The translations under genes and the position numbers were made by a program. A stretch of DNA of 64,000 bases from Trichomonas vaginalis G3 (Eukaryota; Parabasalia; Trichomonadida; Trichomonadidae): the NCBI RefSeq assembly GCF_026262505.1, contig NC_067207.1, positions 21,048,082-21,112,081 of the forward strand, read 5' to 3'. Positions 9,755 to 19,396 of the stretch are shown here, piece after piece. The notes below the pieces were generated by a model that searched no databases, was not told the DNA's origin, and saw only the letters and a program-made list of their open reading frames with translations. Every line of letters begins with the position of its first letter. Position 1 is the stretch's first letter.

Positions 9755-9795
9755 TTTTTACACTTTTTGAATTTTCAATTCAAAAAGTGTAAAAA
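9755..9795. repeat. perfect inverted repeat, 19-bp arms, 3-base loop
   Basis: Arms 9755-9773 and 9777-9795 (TTTTTACACTTTTTGAATT and its complement) flank TTC. It lies 68 bases before the ankyrin gene leader. It could be a small hairpin or the scar of a small element. Confidence 0.8.
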
Positions 9796-9854
9796 TGTGG
9801 TAAATTTACGACATTTATTTTGAAGCAATTACGATTTGTAAAGTAAACGGCTTT

Positions 9855-9860
9855 TCATTT
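9855..9860 (+). promoter_or_regulatory. initiator TCATTT
   Basis: Matches the Trichomonas initiator TCAYTW. The predicted start site is A9857, six bases before the ATG at 9863, so the 37-codon leader ORF is the first AUG on the transcript. Confidence 0.65.
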
Positions 9861-9862
9861 TG

Positions 9863-9976
9863 ATGAGTCAGGACCTTATTCATAACTTTGAATACATTGC
9901 TGCTCACATCAAAGATTACATTGATGAAAATAAGTTATTCGGTGTGTTTGAAACACAAGATATCAAAAAATCATGA
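9863..9976 (+). CDS. 37-codon leader ORF of ankyrin gene (displaced N-terminus)
   Basis: Reads MSQDLIHNFEYIAAHIKDYI... and stops at a TGA at 9974-9976, overlapping the ATG of the next frame as ATGA. In this Trichomonas ankyrin family the same residues normally run on into KIMKFSHLTTKDF without interruption. The frame break is therefore best explained by loss of one A in the AAAAAA run at 9965-9970. The same break is present in the inverted copy at 14976-15089. It could be a simple decay mark, or it could work as a leader ORF with re-initiation at the overlapping AUG. Confidence 0.6.
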   Translation: MSQDLIHNFEYIAAHIKDYIDENKLFGVFETQDIKKS

Positions 9977-11316
9977 AATTTTCACATTTGACAACAAAAG
10001 ACTTCATCGATCTTCTCAAACAATCAGATCCTACAATCAAAGCAAGCGAGTTATACAAATGCACTCGAAATGCAAATATTTCTATTCAAAATTTCGAAGA
10101 AGTTGTTTCAATTCTTAAATCAATCAAGAAATACATGAAACTTGGAATACTTGATAGTGTTATTGACTTCTTAATGCAAACGCAAAACGAAATACCTAAT
10201 TCTACAAAGAAAATCCAACAACTTCAAACAGATTTGAATTCAAATCAAAATCAACCCCCAAAAAGTGACAAAGAAACAAAAGTTGAACAGATTAAAGAAA
10301 AAAGCTATAATGAGAATGAAATTCTATCAAAAATATCAGAACTTAAGGAATCAGATGATTTCGAAAGTATCTACAATTTTCTTGATGAACTTTCATCTCA
10401 AGGCAATCAAAAGATGATTTCAAAATCATGTGAAGAAGAACTTTGGAAAAAGATAGCTCTTAAAAAAGATAAATATGATGAAGAAAAGAATGTCCTTCAT
10501 GTTGCATGTGAAAAAGGAATTCTCAGACTTGTTAAATCTCTTATTGATTGTGGTTGTGATAAAGAAACAAGAACTTACTATAAATGTACTCCGCTCATTT
10601 TGGCATCAAGAGAAGGTCATCTTGAAGTTGTTCAATATCTTATCTCTGTTGGTGCTGATAAAGAAGCAAAGAATGATTTGGGATATACCCCACTCATTTA
10701 TGCATCAGGACTTGGTCGTCTTGAAACTGTTAAATGTCTTATCTCTGTTGGAGCTGATAAAGAAGCAAAGAATAAATATGAAAATACTCCACTCATTAAA
10801 GCATCAGAAAATGGTCATCTTGAAGTTGTTAAATATCTTATCTCTATTGGAGCTTATAAAGAAGCAAAGAATTATTGGGGATATACTCCACTCATTTATG
10901 CATCAAGAAATGGCCATCTTGAAGTTGTTAAATATCTTATCTCTGTTGGAGCTGATAAAGAAGCAAAGGATAGCTATAAATATACTCCACTCATTTGGGC
11001 ATCAAGAGGAGGTCATCTTGAAGTTGTTAAATATCTTATCTCTGTTGGAGCTGATAAAGAAGCAAAGGATAGCTATAAATATACTCCACTCATTTGGGCA
11101 TCAAGAGGAGGTCATCTTGAAGTTGTTAAATATCTTATCTCTGTTGGAGCTGATAAAGAAGCAAAGAATAATCGGGGATATACTCCACTCATTTCTGCAT
11201 CAAGTCAAGGTCGTCTTGAAGTTGTTAGATATCTTATCTCTGTTGGAGCTGATAAAGAAGCAATTAATAAAGATGGAAAAACGGCATTGGATCAAAAATT
11301 AATTTCAAAATTTTGA
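9973..11316 (+). CDS. ankyrin-repeat protein, DKEAK family, copy 1
   Basis: A 447-aa protein. Residues 1-85 are the conserved helical N-terminal domain of the Trichomonas ankyrin family (KFSHLTTKDFIDLLKQSDPT...). A polar linker follows, with a conserved ISELKESDDFESIYNFLDEL block at about 118-137. About eight 33-residue ankyrin repeats from residue 175 to 440 carry the TPLI.AS..GHLEVVKYLIS.GADKEAK signature. At DNA level these are 99-bp tandem repeats. Two neighbours, starting at 10962 and 11061, are essentially identical, which points to recent unit gain. The normal N-terminus is offset into another frame upstream. The gene ends 35 bases before the kinase gene. It is probably cytosolic and its partners are unknown. 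Confidence 0.85.
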   Translation: MKFSHLTTKDFIDLLKQSDPTIKASELYKCTRNANISIQNFEEVVSILKSIKKYMKLGILDSVIDFLMQTQNEIPNSTKKIQQLQTDLNSNQNQPPKSDKETKVEQIKEKSYNENEILSKISELKESDDFESIYNFLDELSSQGNQKMISKSCEEELWKKIALKKDKYDEEKNVLHVACEKGILRLVKSLIDCGCDKETRTYYKCTPLILASREGHLEVVQYLISVGADKEAKNDLGYTPLIYASGLGRLETVKCLISVGADKEAKNKYENTPLIKASENGHLEVVKYLISIGAYKEAKNYWGYTPLIYASRNGHLEVVKYLISVGADKEAKDSYKYTPLIWASRGGHLEVVKYLISVGADKEAKDSYKYTPLIWASRGGHLEVVKYLISVGADKEAKNNRGYTPLISASSQGRLEVVRYLISVGADKEAINKDGKTALDQKLISKF

Positions 11317-11351
11317 CAAGTAAATATTTGACATTTACAATTTTTTTTTAA

Positions 11352-13694
11352 ATGGCAACTAAAAACAAAGTTTCTGAAATACAAGTTCATTTCAGGAACT
11401 TAGAAACAATGGGCGACCAAACAGTTGTCCATAGGAAGAAATTCGAATTTGCTTTAGTTATTGTCAGAAAATTTGTAAAATTATTCTGTTCTGACGCTGT
11501 TTCGCAAGTTCCCAGAGATACAGATGAAGCAGTTGATGAAATTCTTTCATTCTTCCATCCATTATTGCAAATTTTCAGTCAAAATATAATTCAAACCTGG
11601 ACTTATCCAACAATTGAGAATCCACCAAATTTTATTTTAGATCAATTACTTGACTTATTTACTAAATTTCACAATGCTGTTGAAAAATATGGAGAGGATT
11701 TTTCTAATATCATCAATGTCAATGCGCCAGAATGGCAGCAATTTAATAATCTTGATCTCCGTGCAATTCTTGCATCATTTACTCAATATATCAAGCAGCC
11801 AAATATCTCAGAAGTTCTTTTAAATAAAGTCAAAGCTAGACTTTCATCAATAGAAGAAATTCTCTCTAAAAACAGTGATGAAAGTTTAGTTGTTAGAACA
11901 TTCTCTCCTATTCCTGTCAATTATCAATCATGGCTCGTTGATTACAATGATTTTGAGGAAATTAAAGAAATTGGCCGTGGTGTTTCCGCACATGTCTATT
12001 ACGGCAAGCATAAAAGAACCGGAGAATACGTCGCCATTAAGAAATTTACCTTCCAAAAACTGAATTCTGCCAAATTCCAATCAGATCAACGCGAAGTAGC
12101 CGTTCTTGCCACAGCCCAGCATCCAGCACTACTCAGACTCATTGGAGCAACCGATTCCTGGCCATTCTGCATCATAACTGAGTGGATGGACGGTGGATCT
12201 CTTTACAAAGCCATCCATACTCCTGGCCACATGAATGCCACGCTCCGTACAATAGCAGCATTTGATATAGCACGAGGTATGCAGTTCCTTCATTCAAGGA
12301 AGATCGTTCACAGGGACTTAAAATCCTTGAATGTTTTATTAGATTCGAACAAAAAGGTTAAAATCTGCGATTTCGGGTTTTCACGGTTCGCAGAACAGTC
12401 AACAGAGATGACCAGCAACATCGGTACACCGCATTGGATGGCTCCTGAAGTACTAAAAAGAGGATCAAGATATACATCGAAAGTTGACGTTTACGCTTAT
12501 GGTGTTTTGTTGTGGGAATTGTTGACTTCTGAAACTCCTTACGACGGTTTCGGTAGCCAACAGATTATTTCGGAAGTTTTGAATTTCGATGCAAGGCCAC
12601 ACCTTCCAGAACAAGGCAACATGGCCATGCGGGACCTAATAACACTATGCTGGGATCGCGATCCAAATACGAGACCAAATTTCGATGATATCGTAAAATT
12701 ATTCAAACAAGGATTGGTGATGTTCGATGGTAGTAACACAGAAGAAGTACTCTATTATATAGAAAAAAGTGCAACGGAAGGTGAGTTACTCATTAACATG
12801 GTCGAAAAGTCCTTCAAAGATTTGAAAGAAAATAATCAAATTTTTGACACTGTAAAGTTAATTGAAAAAGTGGGTCTTCCACCAATATGTATTGATAGTT
12901 GCTGGGAGATTGTTGAATCAATTTACTCGGCTTTCGTAATAAGTAACCCGGAACAGCTTTCTAGGCTTTTATTCGTTTTCTTCCAAACATCAAAAGTATA
13001 TTTCGTCTCAAAATTGCTCAGACAGATGCCGCCGAACTCAATACCATCTAGTATCATGGCAAAGTTCGTGGAAAACCTTCCGACAGGCAATCCTGGGACA
13101 GATACAAATATTGTTATCTCGGCTTGCAAGAATTCATGCCACGACTTAGCATCTATTTACTGCGTTAACCCAAAGGATATCGCTTTGGCACTAGAAGTCT
13201 CTTCAGTTAAAGGAGTTGAACTACAATTGAAATACATTGTGGCAGATCGATGCGTACAAGGGTTGAACAGCACAGATATTAGTCTACAGACCGCTGCATT
13301 GCGCTGCCTCCTGTCGCTTGGCGAATATAAAAGAATTCCGATTATTTTACTTGAAAAATACACACAGAATGAAGATTTGAAAGGATTATCAACGGCATCA
13401 TACATAGCATTAGCTTCAAATGGAATTAGAATACCAAAGGCTGTTTTGAAACAAAATTTGGAAAATTTAGAAAATTCCGAAATTTCGAGATTGCTTTTAT
13501 CATCCGCGTGCGAGAATGAAGAAAATTCAAGAGATATTATAGAGTTATTAACAAATATTACTCAAAATTCTGTTAATTTACTTATTCGAATGGAAAAACA
13601 TGTTTCTTTGAGAGATTTGATTCTTGAAAAGATTAAAAACGGAAGTACCCCTGATTCATTAGCTCAAAAGATCAAGAAGGGCTTCCAAAAGTAA
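11352..13694 (+). CDS. TKL-type protein kinase with helical C-terminal domain
   Basis: A 780-aa protein. Residues 1-190 are a helical region of unknown role. Residues 201-460 are a complete kinase domain: glycine loop GRGVSAHV at 208-215, catalytic Lys230 in VAIKK, HRDLKSLN at 320-327, DFG at 340-342 and APE at 364-366. GTPHWMAPEVL and the DVYAYGVLLWEL helix follow. The HRDLKSLN form and overall pattern fit the tyrosine-kinase-like group, a large group in Trichomonas. Residues 480-780 look like a HEAT/armadillo-type helical repeat. All catalytic residues are present, so it should be active. The gene is flanked by two near-identical ankyrin 5' regions in inverted orientation. The leader is AT-rich without a clear TCAYTW. 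Confidence 0.9.
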   Translation: MATKNKVSEIQVHFRNLETMGDQTVVHRKKFEFALVIVRKFVKLFCSDAVSQVPRDTDEAVDEILSFFHPLLQIFSQNIIQTWTYPTIENPPNFILDQLLDLFTKFHNAVEKYGEDFSNIINVNAPEWQQFNNLDLRAILASFTQYIKQPNISEVLLNKVKARLSSIEEILSKNSDESLVVRTFSPIPVNYQSWLVDYNDFEEIKEIGRGVSAHVYYGKHKRTGEYVAIKKFTFQKLNSAKFQSDQREVAVLATAQHPALLRLIGATDSWPFCIITEWMDGGSLYKAIHTPGHMNATLRTIAAFDIARGMQFLHSRKIVHRDLKSLNVLLDSNKKVKICDFGFSRFAEQSTEMTSNIGTPHWMAPEVLKRGSRYTSKVDVYAYGVLLWELLTSETPYDGFGSQQIISEVLNFDARPHLPEQGNMAMRDLITLCWDRDPNTRPNFDDIVKLFKQGLVMFDGSNTEEVLYYIEKSATEGELLINMVEKSFKDLKENNQIFDTVKLIEKVGLPPICIDSCWEIVESIYSAFVISNPEQLSRLLFVFFQTSKVYFVSKLLRQMPPNSIPSSIMAKFVENLPTGNPGTDTNIVISACKNSCHDLASIYCVNPKDIALALEVSSVKGVELQLKYIVADRCVQGLNSTDISLQTAALRCLLSLGEYKRIPIILLEKYTQNEDLKGLSTASYIALASNGIRIPKAVLKQNLENLENSEISRLLLSSACENEENSRDIIELLTNITQNSVNLLIRMEKHVSLRDLILEKIKNGSTPDSLAQKIKKGFQK

Positions 13695-13959
13695 TTTTTT
13701 TTAATTTGATAATATATATTTTTGTTTTATATATATATTTTTATTATTTTTATATATTAGTAAAACCTTCCTATCGGCCATAAATACAATTTTTAAATTA
13801 ATGTTTTAATTCATCATTTGAAAAAATTATTTACTTCAAATGATAAATGGTTTTGGTGAACATCTTAAAATCAATAGTGTTATTTCAAAAATATTCAAAT
13901 TTTATTAATTTATTTATAAAAAATTCAATAAAAAGTATTTAAATCATCGCAGATTTTCA

Positions 13960-14979
13960 CTACTTAACCTTTGCATCTTTCTTAGCACCAACAGAAATAA
14001 GATATTTAACAACTTCAAGATGACCATATTCTGATGCATAAATGAGTGAAGTCCATCCATTTTCATCCTTTGCTTCTTTATCAGCTCCAACAGAGATAAG
14101 ATATTTAACAACTTCAAGATGACCATTTCTTGATGCATAAATGAGTGGAGTATTTCCAAATTCATCCTTTGCTTCTTTATCAGCTCCAATAGAGATAAGA
14201 TATTTAACAACTTCAAAACGACCATTATATGATGCAGAAATGAGAGGAGTATACATCCTTTTATCTTTTGTTTCTTTATCACATCCAATAGAAATAAGAT
14301 ATTTAACAACTTCAAGATGACCATATTCTGATGCATAAATGAGTGAAGTCCATCCATTTTCATCCTTTGCTTCTTTATCAGCTCCAGCAGAAATAAGATA
14401 TTTAACAACTTCAAGATCACCATTTTTTGATGCAATGATGAGTGGAGTTTCTCCCCATTTCCCATTTGTTTCTTTATCACAGCCACATTCAATAAGAGAT
14501 TTAACAAGTTTTAAATTCCCTTTTTCGCTTGCTTCATGAAGGACATTCATTTCAGTACCAAATACAAAATTTCTTGATGTCTTTTTCCAAAGTCCTTCTT
14601 CACATGATTTTGAAATCATTGTTTGATTTCCTTGAGATGAAAGTTCATCAAGGAAATTGTAGATACTTTCGAAATCACCTGATTCCTTAAGTTCTGAAAT
14701 TTTTGATAGAAGTTTAGAATCTATTTGAAATTGCTGGATTTTCTTTGTAGAATTAGGTATTTCGTTTTGTGTTTGCATTAAGAAGTCAATAACACTATCA
14801 AGTATTCCAAGTTTCATGTATTTCTTGATTGATTTAAGAATTGAAACAACTTCTTCGAAATTTTGAATAGAAATATTTGCATTTCGAGTGCATTTGTATA
14901 ACTCGCTTGCTTTGATTGTAGGATCTGATTGTTTGAGAAGATCGATGAAGTCTTTTGTTGTCAAATGTGAAAATTTCAT
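13960..14979 (-). CDS. ankyrin-repeat protein, DKEAK family, copy 2 (inverted)
   Basis: A 339-aa protein. Its first 83 residues are identical to copy 1 at 9973. After KKIQQ the linker is shorter, but the ISELKESGDFESIYNFLDEL block is retained. About six ankyrin repeats with the TPLI.AS/DKEAKDENGW pattern follow, so it is two repeats shorter than copy 1. The last repeat ends raggedly at KKDAKVK. The gene is on the opposite strand and shares the same 5' flank, initiator and frame break. The duplication therefore happened after, or together with, the break. Confidence 0.85.
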   Translation of the reverse strand: MKFSHLTTKDFIDLLKQSDPTIKASELYKCTRNANISIQNFEEVVSILKSIKKYMKLGILDSVIDFLMQTQNEIPNSTKKIQQFQIDSKLLSKISELKESGDFESIYNFLDELSSQGNQTMISKSCEEGLWKKTSRNFVFGTEMNVLHEASEKGNLKLVKSLIECGCDKETNGKWGETPLIIASKNGDLEVVKYLISAGADKEAKDENGWTSLIYASEYGHLEVVKYLISIGCDKETKDKRMYTPLISASYNGRFEVVKYLISIGADKEAKDEFGNTPLIYASRNGHLEVVKYLISVGADKEAKDENGWTSLIYASEYGHLEVVKYLISVGAKKDAKVK

Positions 14980-15089
14980 GATTTTTTGATATCTTGTGTT
15001 TCAAACACACCGAATAACTTATTTTCATCAATGTAATCTTTGATGTGAGCAGCAATGTATTCAAAGTTATGAATAAGGTCCTGACTCAT
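14976..15089 (-). CDS. 37-codon leader ORF of inverted ankyrin gene
   Basis: Identical in layout to 9863-9976. The ATG at 15089 is six bases after the predicted start site. The ORF ends in a TGA that overlaps the ankyrin ATG as ATGA. Confidence 0.6.
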   Translation of the reverse strand: MSQDLIHNFEYIAAHIKDYIDENKLFGVFETQDIKKS

Positions 15090-15091
15090 CA

Positions 15092-15097
15092 AAATGA
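15092..15097 (-). promoter_or_regulatory. initiator TCATTT (ankyrin copy 2)
   Basis: TCATTTTGATG context identical to copy 1. Predicted start site at 15095 on the minus strand. Confidence 0.6.
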
Positions 15098-15126
15098 AAA
15101 GCCGTTTACTTTACAAGTCGTAATTC

Positions 15127-15471
15127 CAAGGAAATAGAAAATCCATTAAAATATGTTCATAGGTAATTTCCATCAAAAATGAAAAGAATTTCTTTTATAT
15201 TTCGAAAGATCTAATTTTCTTGAACAATAATTAACATTATGAAGCTCATTGATGTGTCATAGCAAATGCTGTGGACTATACTTGAATTTATAGGCTTGAG
15301 AATGACTCCAAATTAGAAAATCAGTTCAAAAATAATTACATTTATCATTATATGTACAAAATCTTAGCAGAAAGCGCTGTACTGATGTATCAAGAAGGTC
15401 TTATCAATTATTTTTTTTTACGATCCAAAAGTGACCAAATTACAAAAATTTTCAAAATCATTATATAGAAA
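15127..15471. other. gene-free AT-rich spacer
   Basis: No reading frame or structured repeat seen. It holds the promoters of the divergent ankyrin and DnaJ genes. Confidence 0.6.
15458..15463 (+). promoter_or_regulatory. initiator TCATTA (DnaJ gene)
   Basis: Predicted start site A15460, 12 bases before the ATG at 15472. Confidence 0.6.
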
Positions 15472-16317
15472 ATGGATGATGAAATATCAAGAATTTTAAA
15501 TTCGCCAACATATTATGATGTCTTGCAGGTAGATAGAAATGTTGATCAAGAAGCTCTTAAAAGAGCTTACAGAAAAGTTGCATTGAAAGTTCATCCAGAC
15601 AGATGCAAGCACGAAAAAGCTACCGAAGCATTTCAAAAAGTTTCACACGCCTACGAAGTCCTTTCTGATGAAAACAAAAGAAGACAATACGATTTATACG
15701 GAGAAACAGGTCCACGACCAATGAGAGCTCAAGAAGCAGAGGGAGCTCGCGTCTTTGTACAAGAAATAGATCCAGATATATCCAGACAATTCTTCGGTTT
15801 TCATCAATTTGGCTTTGGAGATGACTTTGATGATTTTCCATTTGGCAACGTACATTTTCGCAGATACAATTATGCAAGACCACAAGAGCAGAATTTACAT
15901 CCATTCAGGAATTTCCATCTTCTATCAATTCTTGTTATTTTTATTGTTATGATTTTGCTCAATTCATTTGTACAGAGAATGGGATCAGGAAATATAGAAA
16001 GTTTGATAAAGTCTAATCTAGTATTTAATGGTATGCCAAAAAATGCTGATAGAAAATACATTGATTTTACAACATTATACTCACAGGAACCTTTCCAGAT
16101 ACCTTACGATGTTTATGTTACTGTTTATCGAAAATTAGGTGGGGTTAGTCCTCAAGAATTAACTAGATTCATACGAGATGTTGCAGATTCTGAATATATT
16201 AACTTTATGAAGGAAAAATGCAAAGCAGAATCCACACATAGCCTTCCTAAGACATCTTGTAATAGAGTTAACGAATTGGTGAAACAAAGACCAAGAAAAT
16301 CTGTCTTTGATCTTTAA
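15472..16317 (+). CDS. ER-type membrane DnaJ (DNAJB12/14-like)
   Basis: A 281-aa protein. Residues 12-76 form a J domain with the diagnostic HPD at 41-43 and the [17 protein letters not shown] end, so it should stimulate an Hsp70 ATPase. A linker with Phe/Gly/Asp residues at 100-135 follows. One transmembrane segment lies at about 149-166 ([17 protein letters not shown]). The C-terminal domain of about 110 residues resembles in layout the DUF1977 region of ER DNAJB12/DNAJB14/Hlj1-type proteins. The J domain would face the cytosol, with a role in ER-associated quality control. The start is supported by an initiator 12 bases upstream. Confidence 0.85.
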   Translation: MDDEISRILNSPTYYDVLQVDRNVDQEALKRAYRKVALKVHPDRCKHEKATEAFQKVSHAYEVLSDENKRRQYDLYGETGPRPMRAQEAEGARVFVQEIDPDISRQFFGFHQFGFGDDFDDFPFGNVHFRRYNYARPQEQNLHPFRNFHLLSILVIFIVMILLNSFVQRMGSGNIESLIKSNLVFNGMPKNADRKYIDFTTLYSQEPFQIPYDVYVTVYRKLGGVSPQELTRFIRDVADSEYINFMKEKCKAESTHSLPKTSCNRVNELVKQRPRKSVFDL

Positions 16318-16749
16318 ATTAACCAATTTTATTTTCTTATGCAATTTAATACTTATAGAAAGTTTTCTTTTATCATAACTTGTTTGGCAATACTTGTAAA
16401 CATATAAAATTTAGCTTTTATTTCTTCAATATATCTGTATTATTTTTTTTTAATGTTTACTAAGCTCTTTTAGTGTATTAGGACGTAAGAGTTATATTTT
16501 CACATGCATATTTGTAATTAAGAAGAAAGATTGCAAGGTAGATAAATTTTGTTGTAAACTTTCTTCCCAGAACCCAAATCAAGAAACAAAGTATTCGTTT
16601 TTCCCTCTCGTAATCCATCTTCTTGATTACATACTCATTTTCCCTTAAAGCGGATATAAGAATTTTACCGGTGCATCACGCCAATAATGATAAAAAAGTG
16701 CCAAGTAGTGATTACTAAACGTACAAATAAATTTTAAATCATTGCGCAG
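16318..16749. other. gene-free AT-rich spacer
   Basis: No gene is seen. It ends in the initiator of the armadillo gene. Confidence 0.6.
16739..16744 (+). promoter_or_regulatory. initiator TCATTG (armadillo gene)
   Basis: Predicted start site A16741, nine bases before the ATG at 16750. Confidence 0.55.
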
Positions 16750-19062
16750 ATGGATAAATTTGATAATGAAGTAATTGAGCTTAGCAAATTAGCAGGTGCC
16801 AATGCTCAAAGACACCCACTCAAATGGATTAGATGGGAAAGTTCTTATATTTCTCCTTCAGGCACACATGCTCCTCCGTGGAGAGAAGCTGAAGGCGATT
16901 ACGGCATTGTAATTGTTTCTACACATGATGCTGGAATTGTAATCATATTATGCAAGCAAAACGGCAAATGCCTTAAAATCAAGGGCTATTCAATCGAAAA
17001 GAAAAGCGCTTCTGAAGAATTAAACTACGAAGAGGATGGACCAGAAATGAAATCAATTGTAGATGTCTTACATGATATATCTAAGCACTTTGACAGTACA
17101 TATGACGCTAAAGTTAAAGGTGAAATTTCAGACAGTGAAAATTTGGCCGTCTCTCGCGAAATCGCACAGAATTCACTTGTTTCTCTTCCACAACCGGTTC
17201 TTGTTCTAAGACAGCCAGAAAGCCCTACTGGCGAAGAAGATGCTGAAGAAAATCAGCCAGAAGATGATGAAAAGATTGTTCAATTCAACAAACCTTCATC
17301 AACTGAGGGTGAATACTGGAGCTTACATGCCAAACTAAAGGCACTTGGCAACCCAGAAACGTCTGATCCAACAAATAACGATCTTAAGGAATTGTCTGAG
17401 AATCCAGTTTTCAAAGAAGCATCTGGCCAGCGCGCTATTTATTCAACCGGTTCTATTCCTGCTCTTCGTGATATCCTTCGATTCAAACAAACACACAACT
17501 ACGGAGATACTAGAACAACTCAACAGATCTATGCTCTTCGTATATTCGCTATGATTTCTCTCAATGCACTTATCAGAAGGCATTTGGCAAACCAAGATTT
17601 CGTGAATTTATTATTTGATCTCCTTAGAAGAGAAGAAATGACTTTAATGCCAGATTTACTTACAACAATTGCAAACTGCTGTCACAACACCGCTTTTCGC
17701 AACTTTTTCATTCAAGTCGGTGGTATTGAGCAATTAATTGTATTCATCAAACAGAGTGATTTAGTTTCAGATGTTTGCTATACACTCTGGTCAGTCAACA
17801 GATCAGCCGAAGCAACAAAAGCTATGATTGACTCTCACTTAATGATTGAACTTGAAAGATACACAAATCCATGCAATGCAAATGATAACCAAATGACAAA
17901 TATCACACGTTTGCTATGTTCTCTTCCTAAATATGGTCCAAAGATATTCGAACCTTTGAAACCATATCACATCAAATTCTTCTGCCAAGGTCTAAAGTCA
18001 ACAGATGATGAATGCGTATCATGGTCAGCTATGGCTTTAACATGCTACCCAATAGATGAAGAATTACAGAAATTATTCTGTTCAAAGGCTCAAGATGGCC
18101 CAACAAACTTGATGACAATGCTTGATAGCAAGAATGAAAATGTTATCTTATCCGGCCTTAATTGTGTTGTTACTCTTGGCGAAATTCCAAGCATCAGAGA
18201 TGCATTTATTCCTGCTATTCATGCTAAGCTCCAGAGGCTTTGGAAGAGCGATAGTCCGAAAGTTATTCAAGGTGTTCTCAAAGCTCTTGGCGTTTTGACA
18301 TTGAACAATTCATGCCTTGAATGGACACAGAAGCAGAATATGATTCCAGATTTGTTGAAATATCTCTCATCAACAGATCCTGATTATATTGTTTATGCAG
18401 CTAAAGCAATTGGAACTTGCTGCAACCAGAAGTCAAATCTTCAGCAATTAATGCAACTTAATGGTGTTAGAACACTATGGTCATTAATGAAATCTCCATA
18501 TTCTGCTGTTCAAGCTGCTGCAACACGTGCACTTGTTCCATTCTTGAAGTCACCAGATTCACCAACAATTGTCAGAACATTTGTTGATGGTTTAGATTTG
18601 CTTGTTGGACTTCTAAAGAGTGATGATTCAGATGTTCAAGAAAGCGCTTGTATGGCAATTACAGAAGTTGCACGCGATACAGAAAATCTTGCTTTCATGA
18701 CCGATCTGGGCCTTGTTGAATTACTTTCTAGACTACTTTCCACAACAAAAGATTCAGTAAGAACCCCCTTAGCAAATGCAATTGGTGTTGCCGCAGCTTA
18801 TGGAGATAACAGACATCATTTCGGCCAAGAAGGTGCTGTTGATCCATTAGTATCATATCTCCAGCCACCATCAAATAATCCAGAAGTTCATGCCGCTACA
18901 GCTAAAGCTCTTAAAGCTCTGAGTGAAGATGCTCAGAACTCTAAGAAACTAAGCAATGCGGGTGTTGTAGAATACTTATTGATGATGGTTTCAAGTACAG
19001 ATAGAGAACTTCAAATGGCTGCTGCTGTTGCTATTAGAAATATCAGAACTAACAGAGGTTAA
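16750..19062 (+). CDS. armadillo-repeat protein, 770 aa
   Basis: Residues 1-110 form a separate N-terminal domain with a W-rich start (HPLKWIRWESSYISPSG). An acidic linker rich in Glu, Asp and Pro occupies about 155-195. From about 225 to 770 there are tandem armadillo/HEAT helices. Examples are the C-terminal units reading VQAAATRALVPFL, VQESACMAITEVA, VHAATAKALKAL and LQMAAAVAIRNI. The scaffold suggests a protein-binding role. Axonemal (ARMC3/ARMC4-like) and vacuolar types are both possible, but nothing decides between them. The codons look well used and the frame is intact. An initiator nine bases upstream supports the start. Confidence 0.8.
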   Translation: MDKFDNEVIELSKLAGANAQRHPLKWIRWESSYISPSGTHAPPWREAEGDYGIVIVSTHDAGIVIILCKQNGKCLKIKGYSIEKKSASEELNYEEDGPEMKSIVDVLHDISKHFDSTYDAKVKGEISDSENLAVSREIAQNSLVSLPQPVLVLRQPESPTGEEDAEENQPEDDEKIVQFNKPSSTEGEYWSLHAKLKALGNPETSDPTNNDLKELSENPVFKEASGQRAIYSTGSIPALRDILRFKQTHNYGDTRTTQQIYALRIFAMISLNALIRRHLANQDFVNLLFDLLRREEMTLMPDLLTTIANCCHNTAFRNFFIQVGGIEQLIVFIKQSDLVSDVCYTLWSVNRSAEATKAMIDSHLMIELERYTNPCNANDNQMTNITRLLCSLPKYGPKIFEPLKPYHIKFFCQGLKSTDDECVSWSAMALTCYPIDEELQKLFCSKAQDGPTNLMTMLDSKNENVILSGLNCVVTLGEIPSIRDAFIPAIHAKLQRLWKSDSPKVIQGVLKALGVLTLNNSCLEWTQKQNMIPDLLKYLSSTDPDYIVYAAKAIGTCCNQKSNLQQLMQLNGVRTLWSLMKSPYSAVQAAATRALVPFLKSPDSPTIVRTFVDGLDLLVGLLKSDDSDVQESACMAITEVARDTENLAFMTDLGLVELLSRLLSTTKDSVRTPLANAIGVAAAYGDNRHHFGQEGAVDPLVSYLQPPSNNPEVHAATAKALKALSEDAQNSKKLSNAGVVEYLLMMVSSTDRELQMAAAVAIRNIRTNRG

Positions 19063-19396
19063 GTTAATAATTTTAAGATTTTAGAAGTAAAGTGTATTTT
19101 TTTTCTTGGTTTATTAATTATAGCATTTTAAATTACAGCAGTCAATTATGAGCAGTAAAACCATTATTCAAAAAAGATTGAGGCAATACATTTGGAGAAT
19201 TATATGAATTTAGAAATTTCATAGACTCCAATTTTCGTAACTATCTATGTACTTATTTGTCAGGAAGCTGTAATTCTTAATTCCCTTGTATTCGCAAAGT
19301 TTCATCTCTAAGTGCGGGTGTTTTTTCAATTTGAAGACTAAAACTTAAATACTTATCCATGGTGATATGTTTTATATTAATTCATTTCGGTTGAAA
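19063..19396. other. gene-free spacer with candidate initiator
   Basis: TCATTT at 19382-19387 could be an initiator, which would make the ATG at 19397 the first on the transcript. Nothing else is seen. Confidence 0.45.

Larger units (their letters stand above)
9227..9862. other. gene-free AT-rich spacer with a perfect hairpin
   Basis: No gene is seen. It contains a 19-bp perfect inverted repeat at 9755-9795. From about 9828 it carries the upstream part of a duplication shared with the inverted ankyrin gene near 15.1 kb. Confidence 0.6.

Noticed and set aside
9888-10118. A 76-aa frame present identically in both ankyrin copies (also 14834-15064)
   Set aside because: It overlaps the conserved coding frame, and its identity only reflects the recent duplication.
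10475-11302. A second long open frame through the ankyrin repeats (Leu/Ile/Lys-rich), also at 13944-14507 and 35662-36330 on the minus strand
   Set aside because: The 99-bp repeat unit simply lacks stops in that frame, so the frame stays open wherever the repeat is tandem. Its product has no independent conservation.
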